A stretch of DNA of 64,000 bases from Eudorina sp. 2006-703-Eu-15 (taxonomy: Eukaryota > Chlorophyta > Chlorophyceae > Chlamydomonadales > Volvocaceae), in contig BDSI01000022.1 in assembly GCA_003117195.1 (NCBI GenBank), forward strand, positions 439,053-503,052, in the 5' to 3' direction. How positions within the stretch are numbered: the first letter of the stretch is position 1; the number at the start of each line of letters is the position of its first letter. This document shows, in pieces, positions 22,330 through 33,000 of the stretch. The notes under the pieces are model-generated. The model worked only from the letters and a program-made list of their open reading frames with translations, made no database searches and had not been told where the DNA came from. The position numbers and the translations under genes were made by a program.

Positions 22330-25300
22330 GGCTGTGTTTACATGTAGCAGGATTCGGCTCGGATTAACACGGTCTGGTTGAGGGTTGGAGAGTTGCTCAC
22401 CCCTGATGGGTGGGAGCCGACCGACCACCGCCCGGTTACACTTGTACTTGGGGTACAGGCTGCTGGTGTGGACAAGCTAAATGCTCCCGCGGGGGGTCGG
22501 AAGAAGAAAGCGACCTTTGATATTAACCGTTACCGCGATTACGCTGCTCATTTCTCCGAGGGGTCACATGCTATGACAGTGTTGAACGGTATAGCCGAGG
22601 ATTTGCGTAATGGCGTTTGTGACAGCACTGTAGCGGTGGACCGCATAGGGTCTCTTCTGCGCAGAGTGATGGTTCGAGTTTTTGTGCCGAGCCCAACTGA
22701 GGGAGTGCAGCCCGGTGGAGGTGCGATCTGGTGGAATACGGAGTGTCAGCAGGCCCGACAGCATATGATAGACTGTCGACGTCAGTTAGGTCCGGGACGA
22801 GTGGAGAACAAGTCCGGCCCGCTCTGGAACGCGTTCTGCCAGGCACGTTGTGCCCTGAATCGTGCAAAACGTCACGCCCGGGCCGCTTATGACACGGAGA
22901 GGATGCGAGAGTTCGTGGCTAGCTGTAGGCATGATCAACGCGCCTTATGGCGCGCTTTGGGCGGGAAGCTTAGGGAGCGTTGTGCTATTGACGACATCAA
23001 TGCATTTCGGGATCATTTTGCTTCATTGCTGAATGCAGGAGTTGGGGAGACGGGCGTTGGAAAAGCGCACGATATCCTCAATTACATATCTTTCTTTGGT
23101 GCGAGACTTGGGGAGGGGGCCTGGCGTGCTTGTCGAACTGTTTTGGATAGAAAAGAACGTGCGGCTAGCATACTAGACGAGCCTTTCACACTAGAGGAGG
23201 TGACGCGCGCTGTAGCTACGTTACCTAATGGTAAGGCGCCCGGGCTGGAGCTGTCACCGTCAGAGTGTTACCGGTACGCGCGGTTACCACGTGTTGACGA
23301 TCAAGGCAGATTAGGCCAAGAAGTTAACTGCATTGTCCCGGCACTACACGTGTTGCTTGAGCATATCAGAGCTACGGGGAATTTTCCTCGACAGTTCACC
23401 ACCACTGTCATGACACCATTACTAAAAAAAGGTGATCTTAAGGTGGTTGGGAACTATCGAGGCATTGCAGTGGGTGGAGCGCTTGCAAAGTGCTACGCGT
23501 CACTGCTTCTCCATCGGCTGATGGTAGCCGCGGAGCAGTTGGCTCTGCGCCACCCATGTCAGGCAGGTTTTCGGCGGGGCTTCGGGACCGCCCACCACCT
23601 TTTCGTGAAGCAACATCTCACCATGCGTCACCGACGTGCAGGGCAACCCCGCTAATCATTGTGCAAATCGATTTTGAAAAGGCGTTCGATAGGGTGCCGC
23701 GCGAGCACATGTGGCTTCGTTTGCAAGAGCGAGGTGTTGGTGGACCCATGTTGGAGGCCCTAAAAAGAGCGTATGAGAAGGTGTGCATGGTCATGAAGGT
23801 TAATGGGAAGGTCGGCGGGGATTTTGAGTCGAAGCAGGGAGTGAAACAAGGTTGCCCTCTGTCGACAGAACTGTTCGGCCTTTTCATCGAGACGCTGGCG
23901 GACTCGATTGACGTGCACGACCTGGTGGTCGCCAGAGCGCGGAAGCACGAGGTACCCCTGGTGGGTGGCAAGCGCGTTTCCATCCTGCTTTACGCAGATG
24001 ATGTGAGTCTATTGGCGACGTCCGTGGAACGTATGGCGGAACTGCTGGGCCTTGTGGACCAATTTTGTGAGGCTTTTGGAATGCTGCCTAATGTAGCGAA
24101 ATGTGAGCGTTTAGTTTTTGCATGCGATGAGTCCCGGCGTACAGAGGTTAGTTCAGCCTGCGAGCAGCTACGGCTTTCCGGGCAAGTAGTACCAGCCAAG
24201 GACAGCGCGCGTTATCTCGGCCTGGTGTATGGGCCCTCGCGGCCTTTCAGTGCCTGTCGACAGCAGTTGAACGATACCGGCCGGGCCGCTATGTTCTCTT
24301 TGAGCTCCAAATTGGATAAGCTGAAGCTTTTCGCCCCCGACGTGCGAATGAGGTGTTTTGCCACTCAAGTTCGAGCGATTTTGCTGTATGGTTGTCAGGC
24401 TTGGGGCCCTTTTGCGTTGACAGAGGTTTTGAACAGGGTGGGGAGACGGCGCGATGCGAACAACCTGGCAGAAGGACTTTTTGAAGCGTGCCTACACGAT
24501 GATGCAGTCCAGCTGCAGATTGCGTTCATGCGACAAATTGTGGGGGCTGCTCGCCCAGCCCACCGCCTTCTTTTCGCAGAATTGGCCGAGCTTCCCCTGC
24601 ATTACTATTTGGTGAAGCAAGTGGTTCGCTTTTGGAACCGCCTGCAGACGCAGAAGGGCACGGTCGCACACGCGGTCCTATGTCAGGAGGTTATCGATGC
24701 ACTCACCGACCCCGAACGGGGCGGTTGGGGAGCCTCGTTCTTGCGTTTAATGTCGTACTTAGAGTGTGATATTTGGAGCGGGCTACCTCACGATGCAGAA
24801 GGTGTTGAACAGCGAGTCTAGTGGTTGCTGTCCAAACCTCTTCCCGAGGCTCAGATTGTGACGGCGATGAGGGAACGACTAATGAGCGGTTGGGAACATG
24901 TGCGCCTCGATGTCGAGCCAGACAATTACCCATCAGACGGGAAGCAGCCGGGGATCCATATGTCGAAGTACAAGCATTGGATGGGCCTGTCGTTTATGGG
25001 TGCGGCGGCCGTTATGTGGCAACCGCACGCTACAGTTTTTATCCCCCGTTCTGCGCACCGGAAGCTAATGCAATTCAGGCTTTGTTGTTGGGCACTTGAG
25101 TCTAACAGGGCGCGGAGGGGTAGGCACCATGTCCCTAGAGGACAACGGGTCTGCCGTTGCTGCCGCTCTGAAGACCAGATTGAAGATGAGAAGCATGTTC
25201 TACTCGACTGCCCGGCTTACGATGCAATACGCGCTGAGGAAGGGTTTCACCGCCCAAATACGATGAGGGAGGCGATTGCCTGGGATCCGGCTCGTTTGGC

Positions 25301-25917
25301 AAAGATGTTGGAGCGCATGTGGGCTCACCGTAATTCTATCGTGCCCTTTGGGCGCTAGTCTCGTCGTCTCCTGTTAATGCGGTATTGCAAACCAGTGCTT
25401 TTGGGCGTTTTGTTTGCCCTTGGGCCTCCGGCTCGTATGGGTATGTGCAGGTATGGGGTTACGCACCCCCAACCATGTAACACACACACACGGATTAAAA
25501 TTGGGATTCCCAGCGGGAGAGCAAATCCTGTTCACATTCGCCAGCGCTGCCCTGAGAAGCACTATGCGGTCGTCCCATCACAACCCAAGGAAGGCCACTA
25601 TTATTTAGGGACAGTACAGTATATTTTTCCATCTTTATGAACTATTTCATCGCCTGGCTTGTACATGCATTGCTGCAAACACTACCGATAATTCGGGTAC
25701 TGCATTTTCCTTATCTGATTGTCACAATATCATAATATGATAATTTTAACTTAGGATTGATGATTCATTAAACAAACGGTGTTGTTTCCAGCGTAATCCA
25801 GGTGAATCCGACCCCAATCGGCCCCCCTGGCCCGGATTCGTTTTCGGGCAGGTTTCGCCAGGATTCAACTCGGTTTCGTGCGAATCCACGCGAATCCGGC
25901 CACATGTAAACACGTCC
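22330..25917. mobile_element. composite element: LINE flanked by PIF/Harbinger-like inverted termini
   Basis: The left end (22330-22356) starts GGCTGTGTTTACATGT and the right end (25891-25917), reverse-complemented, starts GGACGTGTTTACATGT; 23 of 27 positions match. Both are bordered by TAA (22327-22329 and 25918-25920), the TWA-type target duplication of PIF/Harbinger elements. The region just inside the right end repeats GAATCC/GGATTC motifs, as does the left. Between them lies a LINE open reading frame, which does not belong to a DNA transposon, so the LINE most likely inserted into a small Harbinger-type element (inference). Confidence 0.55.
22378..25358 (+). pseudogene. non-LTR retrotransposon (LINE) endonuclease-reverse transcriptase, decayed
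   Basis: The frame opens with the last part of an APE-type endonuclease (GWEPTDHRPV), so the copy is 5'-truncated. A linker and reverse transcriptase follow: fingers (LPNGKAPG, GNYRGIAVGG), motif A QIDFEKAFDRVP, motif B GVKQGCPLSTELFGLF, catalytic motif C LLYADDVSLLA, then thumb. The C-terminus has a Cys/His cluster (CRCC, then HVLLDC). Two lesions are visible: a frameshift close to the stop at 23653-23655, where the +1 frame carries on directly into motif A, and an in-frame TAG at 24819-24821 followed by continuing homologous sequence to the natural stop at 25356-25358. No poly(A) tail is seen; an AC run occurs near 25481. The family resembles L1-type LINEs; clade assignment is uncertain. 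Confidence 0.92.
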
Positions 25918-26725
25918 TAAGCTGACACTAGCGTTTACAAGTCGACGTCGCAAGGCTGCGGCAGCCCAGAAAAGACTACCTGAAATCAGGAGAACTCTCT
26001 TGGCAAGTTTGGAATGTATATATATATATTTGCTAAATTGGTGCCTCGGCGGAATTTGCGTGAGGCATCGGGAACGAACGGGTCACAAAGCCGGCCAGCC
26101 GAATGCTTCGCAAAAGTGTTTGCTAATGTTGATGTGTGTGTACGTTCACGGATGAGTCCTCACAGACGTACAGTATTGGGGCACACCAGTGTTCTTTATC
26201 GTAGTTGAAGAATGCAAATTGGGTAATGAACACCGGATTTGCGTAAAGTATTCCTCCTATAAGAAAAAACTGCGTCTGAGCTCTTAGCGGAGCGGTGGCG
26301 CGGATGCTGTTTCATACGCGCTTCACTGCGAATACATCATCAGCATGACCGTTGCGCTTTTAACTTGCTACGGGAGCGCTGTCATGTGTCTCCATACGTC
26401 GATGGTTCCAACGCTCAGCTCCGGGAAGTGTGAAAGTTGCGGGCGAGATGTTCCGTTAAAAGCAACGGCCGTTGTCATGGGAACGCATCCTTACAGTTTT
26501 GGCAACAACAGTGACGCTACCTAACGTCGACGGGCACATTTTATTGACCGGGAGTGAGCTTCAATGCGCAGCGCTTGTCCGTTATGCAGGGTTATGCGTG
26601 CAGTTCCCTTGTCCTCGGCACCAAACCATACGCTCCCCCGTCCTTCCGACGTCCGCAGTCTCAGCAGGTACATCCCAAAGGACATCCCCCGCCACTGTCG
26701 CCGTAACGACACCGATGTCAAGGAT

Positions 26726-26854
26726 GCAGCTGGATGCAGCGTTCAGCGTCGCCGCCCAGCCCCGAGCCGACGTCGTGCGCATCTTCATCTCATTACAGTA
26801 AGTACGGTTCTGGCTCGCTGGTCTTTCTGTTTACCCCTCCGCCCGCTGCTGCCC
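26726..26854 (+). repeat. direct repeat, copy 1, exon-like with splice donor
   Basis: 129 bp nearly identical to 27055-27184 (one C/T difference seen). It encodes a stretch including QLDAAFSVAAQPRADVVRIF and ends at CAG|TAAGT-like context TTACAGTAAGTACG. That is a strong splice donor, so it may be an exon end plus the first part of an intron. Confidence 0.85.
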
Positions 26855-27054
26855 TCCTGCCGTGACCCCTTCTTGCTCTCCCTGCCCCGCAGAGCGGAAC
26901 ATGCCAACAACGGAGGGACTGGAAGAGCGCAATGCCTGGGCATGGCGGATCTGGAGCGATGGGGGGGGGGTGGACCGGGTCATCCGGCTGCTCACCATAC
27001 CGAGATCTCCATCTCCTGCGCCGCGGAGCCCGCAATCGACGTCGCCTTGGTCAC

Positions 27055-27184
27055 GCAGCTGGATGCAGCGTTCAGCGTCGCCGCCCAGCCCCGAGCCGAC
27101 GTCGTGCGCATCTTCATCTCATTACAGTAAGTACGGTTCTGGCTCGCTGGTCTTTCTGCTTACCCCTCCGCCCGCTGCTGCCCT
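27055..27184 (+). repeat. direct repeat, copy 2
   Basis: Second copy of the 26726-26854 segment, 329 bp further on. Upstream of this copy the same frame extends through TEISISCAAEPAIDVALVT, which gives it a longer coding-like context than copy 1. The host gene is not recognised. Confidence 0.85.
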
Positions 27185-29427
27185 ACTGCGAAATATTTCA
27201 CTTCGGTGAACCCGGTCTATCATGTCCTCCTATGAGATGCGCTCGTGCGTGATCATTGTCGCACGACTCGTTTCACGTACTCGGTGGCGTTAGTCCTCGC
27301 CTTGCTTTTCGTGAGGACGTCCCCTGCTGATGGTGTCCGGCAGGGCTATAGTTATGAAGGGCTCTGAGTTGCAGAGATTTTGCGCACGTGCGACCTCGGC
27401 CCCGAAATGTGTTCCCTCATCAGCGATTGAACGGATACCTGTTGATCATCTAGAGGTTTGTTTTGGTGCAACAGGCTTGTGCTTGGGCGGCTACCGGTAT
27501 TTGGTGTTAGGGCCTTATGATGCACACTTCCACGGCAACTGCTGGCACGTTGCATTCTTGCCGGCGTGCACCACACTGTCGACGAAATGGCGCTGGGAGC
27601 GATGTCTGACATGCCTGCCCGAGCCCGTCTGTGCCAGGGCGGCCGCGGCTAGGCAGACTAAGCTATGGCTTACTGTTTTGTATGCAAGTGTGCACAAATC
27701 ACAGCTACGAGCAAACCCAAGATTTGTACTGTATGAGTTTGGCGTAGACCACGTAGCATCAACCTCCGTCTCCCGAGCAGCTCGTGTTTGCAAAAATTCT
27801 TTCCGGAAAGAAACCACGTCATCGAAGCTACGCAAGGCCAGCTCTCTGCCGACACACAGGCCAGAAGCCAGCCAATCCAGGCTGCCCTTACCATCACGTC
27901 CTTTCCATGCACACACACACACACACATCCCGACATCACACCAACATCACAATCTTGAAACCTCACGGCCGCGTTGCCTTCACACTGTGACGCATCAATC
28001 GTCACCAATCGTCACCGCACGGCGGCAGCGACTGTGCCATCCACGTCACGCCGCCGAAGGGCGCAGATCTGCTCGGCGTCGGGCCCCCTGCCGCCACCCC
28101 TTCGCCATCCTTCGAGCACCCTTCGGCCCTACACACGCATGCTGCCGCCGCACGCTCACGTTCGTTGCTCCGCTTCCCCGGTGCGCTCCCTCAGCCCTTC
28201 CTCGGGCCTCACGTCCTTCCCCACTCCAGCCTCCAGCGGTGCATTGCCGTGGAGACATCGCCGTGGAGGCAAAATACCCCGCACACCAAATGATGTACCA
28301 CCTACCGTACCCGCAACACCCCGGGTGCCACGGGCTGCAGCTTGCGGGGCGGAAATCGTAATCCTCCTACCACGCAACACCAGCATGGATCATTGGAACA
28401 ATCAGGTCCAACGGTGACGTACGAAACAACCAGCCCCCGACGATCGGACGTGCACGGTCCTGCCAGGTATGGGAGCGAGGACCGTCCTCCCTCATCCCGG
28501 GGCCCCCTTTGATACGCGCACTGCGCCGTTGCTCGATAAGGACCCCTTCGAAACCTCCGCTGAGCTTGGGGGGAGGGAGCCAATCGATGGTTGGCCTTCC
28601 TCGTTCAACTAGTCCGGCATCGCTGGGCGGACCAACGGGTGGGGACGCCTGGCCGAATCGTCTCTCCACCAAACCCCAACTCGGTTAGGCGGCTGCGGGG
28701 TTCGGCCACGGGGCTCAGCAACGGGGCTCGGCCTCTCCCCACCCTCGCCGTCCTCCCCCCCTATGTCCACTTACGATAGCGAAACCGCAAAACGTCACCG
28801 ACTGGATAAAGCTGTCCTCCAGGAGGTCGATGTCGCCGCTGAAATGCGACGTCGCAAACCCGCCCTCAAGCCCCCTCCCCCCTTTCCCGCCCTCCCCGGC
28901 TGCACCGGCTGACGGATGTCACCACTGAAGGAGGTCATGCGGCGGACGCCGGGTCCCGAACCTCGCCCCAGCTCCCCCATCGCTCCAGCCCCCAACCGAA
29001 GACTCAAACAGCTTCCTCCCAGACCCCAGCTTTCCACCGCCCCCCCTGCCCCACGTCAGGAGTCCACACAGCATCGCTCGAGGACGATCCACAACATCCC
29101 AGCCACCGTGGCTGTTCGCCCGTTCCTCCTCGCCACCGCCACCGCCAACAACACCGCCAGGGCCACCGAGCGACCCCAGGTGTGGGCCGATGCGACCCCC
29201 ATCGCCCGCGGTTCCCCCCGCGGTCCTCTCCGCCCCGTCCCTGCCGCGCCTCCGCGCCGTCGTCCGACTTCTTCAAGTCATGCACCCTCCCAAGCCATGC
29301 ATCCCGCGGAAGTCACGTTCACCCCACCAGGTCCGCCAGCACCTCGGCCCACCCCTGCCGAGTCTTCCCAGTCAGGAATCTCGGGATCCGGACACTGTCG
29401 CATCTTCACACAGGTCGTCTGTCATCT

Positions 29428-29456
29428 GTCCGTCCGTCCGTCCGTCCGTCCGTCCA
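29428..29456. repeat. (CCGT)n microsatellite
   Basis: Seven tetranucleotide units in unassigned DNA. Confidence 0.9.
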
Positions 29457-30091
29457 TCGACCATTCATTGCCCGTCCGTTCATTCCCCGTCCGTCCATCA
29501 ATTACGTGCTCACGTCCCCGAACCTGGCGGTTCATATCATCTCCCAAACGTCCCATTCTGTTCCCTTCTGACCTATACCTTCTCCTTCGGCAGCTCGTCT
29601 GCATTGCCCGAATCGCCCGGTCGTCGGAGCTATGGGTCAACCTTGTCACGGTTGCATTAACCGTCCGAATTCATGGACCCCGTCGTGGCATGTAGCGACT
29701 TCCAGAGCTCTGAAAGTCGCAGCAATCAATCACTAGGGCCGGAGGGCAGCGGATGCATATCTCCGCCTTGCATGATCCGGTAGTGAATGTCCACCGTGAG
29801 AAGCCCTTGTTGGATGTACGTCGTCTGGTAATGGAAGCCCTCGGAAAATTCCACGGCCGTACGATGCACAACGACACCTTCCCATCATGCACTCCATCGC
29901 GGAGCGCACTTTCTCCCCTACAGCCGCCCATCCCAAATCAAGCTGAGACTCTCCCCTGGGTTCCGTTCGTCTCGTTCGGCATGTAAGACTGCAAGAGATC
30001 CCTCTCCACGTGGCCAGGCAGGGCCCACACGCAGTGCAAGCAGGAGCACCCTACATTCGCACCGCCTGTGACACAAGAGCGCGGCCGCAGC

Positions 30092-33000
30092 TCATCCGCG
30101 CCCAGTTATCGAGGCGAACCAGCTGTCCTCCAGGGCGTCCATCGCCGATACCTCTCCGCGGCTGAGGCGCTCCCGCAGGTTCAGCCCCGCCTCGCTGAGC
30201 GCAAAACGGAGGGGGCCCGCCAGCAGCTGTTGCGCCAGCATCTTCAGGTCGGAGGCGGTGGTGTAGGTGCGGCCGTCCGCCAGGATGTCATTGCCCCAGT
30301 GCCGCAGCGGAAACGGCGACTGGCTGCAGTCCTCGTCGACCCGGCCGGCGTGCTCGACGTCTATCAGGAGGTACCGCTTTTGCGCCGGCAGCCTGATGAG
30401 GTTGGGCCAGCGCACGTCCCGGTGCACAAACCCTGTAGTGCACCACAAGGACGAGTAGTCAGAATGTGCAGACCGAGCGGGGAAGGGATTGGCCAAGACG
30501 AGTCAGAATTTGCAGACTGAGCAGGGATACTTTATAGACGGTCCATGACAGGGTCGATGCACACCTGAGAACTGTTGCCTGCCTACAAACACGTACATGC
30601 ATTGGTAAATCGGCTCTGTTCGGGCGGCTTTCTTGCTTTACACACAAGCAAATCACAGCGGGAGCCACCCAATTCGACAGGCTCACCTTCCGAATGGAGC
30701 GCCGCGAGGCCGGACAGCGCGCCGTTCACCGCCAGAGCAAGCTCGCCCTCGTTGTCCGGGGGACCCGTGACTCGCACGCCCACCGGCTGCAGGTGGACGA
30801 TGTAGTCACCGTCGTGCAAGGTCGGGAAGTTGGAGCCGTGCACCCGGATGATCTTGCCCTCGTGGGCGGGCTTCGAAATCTTGGTGTACAACTCCGTCAA
30901 CACCTCGAACGAGGTGAAGGCCGCGTGGTTCTCCTTGAACTTGCTTATCTTCTTGCGGATGTATCCTGCACAACAATGTCAGCCACATTGACTTCAAAGA
31001 ACCCGATGGTGTCCTCGCAAGCAACACAGCGCTGCGGACTAAATGGGTGCAATCTCGCCCACCTTGCAGGATTGTGATGGAACTGTTGGCTGTCCGAATG
31101 ACATCTCCCACAGCCAAGGGAACCTCCAGCGGCAACGTCGCCGCAACCCCGCGCAGCAGCCGGTAGATGTTGAAGGTGATGGTGACGGCCATGGCCCGGT
31201 CAACGGGATCCGTGAGGTCCAGGCCTGCGCTGACAGGCTGCAACAGCGGCTTGCCTTCACCCCTGCAGGGCATCACGCAGGGAGAAAGTAAAACCGCCGC
31301 GATGTTGCATAAGAACCGCGATCCACTTTGCCCGCCAGCTAATAAGGCGCACATCAACTCGTGTGCGTGCAGACACGCTGCACTCACCCCGAACGCTTGA
31401 TGCAGAAGAACTGCACAACGGGCAAAAAGTATCGGCGGGTTAGTGGTCCAGTCGTAAGAGCGACAGAGTGCCCGCACTACACCTAGGCAAGAAGGCCATA
31501 CAGAACACACGTGATGGTGTTGTGACCACCCCGCTCACTGTTTCTGATGTGTATGTACCTGCAGGTGATGGCCAGCAGCCGCGTAGGCCAGCATGCAGGG
31601 CACTCGATGGTCAGGCAAGAGTTCCGCATCCCACGCCTCCGACATCTTGTCCTTCAGCTCCAGCATCGCGGTTTGCATTTCCCCCGCGGACGCCTTCTCC
31701 TCGCCCTTAAACAGCAGGGCTCCGCCAACCCAGCAAAGGAAGTCCGGCCGCAGGCTCTTGCCTGCACAAGCCATACATCATCTGGATCGTCATGTAATGC
31801 AGGTAACTGAGCACCAGTGACGAGGCGGCCACCAGTGATTGCAAGAGTCATGCTGATGAAACGATTGTCATACCTGTCGCCCCACTCGTGTCCGAAGCGT
31901 TCCGGTCCGTGCGGATGGTTGACCCCAGGTGCACACGTTTTGAAATGAACCCCAGCGGCCCCTCCACCGCTCGATACGTGCGGAGCACCATGTAACTATC
32001 CGTCGAGCCCTCAGCAGTCAATGGTCTCACAACCCATTCCGACACGTAATGACAGAGGCTCGTCGCAGTCGCTGCCTGCGTGTCGACACAGTGTGCACAC
32101 ATGCCATTACCAATTTTACACAATACAAACTATGCGCCCCCAAAGCCCACAGCCCACCCCGTGTCCTACCAGGGGCTCGTCGGCGGGCGATACCAGCCAT
32201 TTTCGTGCGCCTTGCCGCGTCGTGAGCAGGTCGTCTGCATCGTCCGCGAGCAGGGGTAAGCGGGGCTGCAGGGGTTCCTGCAGGCACGACAGGCCCTCTC
32301 CGCTCCACAGCATGGCGCCGTCCAGTGGGGCCAGGCACGCCTCGAGGTACTGGTCGGTGGTGTCGACTGACGGGGCAGGGCCAGCAGTCATCAATATGTC
32401 AAGAGCTTCGGAGCATTACAACATGCACAACATCCATGAGCACGCATCGCACGAAAACGGCATGGATGTCCCCTCCGGTACCCTGGCAATATCTTCGTTC
32501 AGGGCTCGATTTCCCTGTTCACCCCCTGGTCCATTCACACAGGATTGCACCCCACCACGCGTTATGTCTTTACCTTTCTTACTCCCAACACCCAAACCCG
32601 GACCAGCCGACGCGCCTGCATCGACAGGAGTGGGGCCGTGACCGGAGGTACACAGTGTCGCTGGATCGGTCAGTCACCGTCGGCCGTCATCCCCGAACGT
32701 TAGCGGGCTACTTGCAGACTAATCATTGCAGTCATTTCCTTCGTCGAGGGGTGAGCAGGAGCAGCAGGCCCTAACGTAACGCTCGAACGTTTGCAAGTAA
32801 ACTTCGTGCGTAAGGTACCAGGTTTGCAGAGGAACCTGGACAATCGCTACAGTTTCCCACAGCAGGGGTAGGCATTACGGATCCAAGCCAAAATGCAGCT
32901 TCAGGGTCTCGGGCAAACAAGTACCCCAATACGCTCCCTCTGCCGCTGTGGGCACAGCTGTGCGGGACCATGGCTATCCTCAATGCCAAAAGGAAGGCCA

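Larger units (their letters stand above)
25921..30091. other. region without an assignable gene; duplicated exon-like segment
   Basis: 25921-26470 is AT-rich and holds a short TA run (26023-26034). 26470-27210 carries the duplicated exon-like segment listed separately. 27905-27926 is an AC run and 29428-29456 a CCGT run. On the minus strand at about 28779-28860 a coding-like stretch reads GDIDLLEDSFIQSVTFCGF before a GTAAGT donor; it resembles the end of the kinase gene at 30092 (DALEDSWFASI) and might be a decayed relative. No complete gene could be assembled. Confidence 0.4.
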
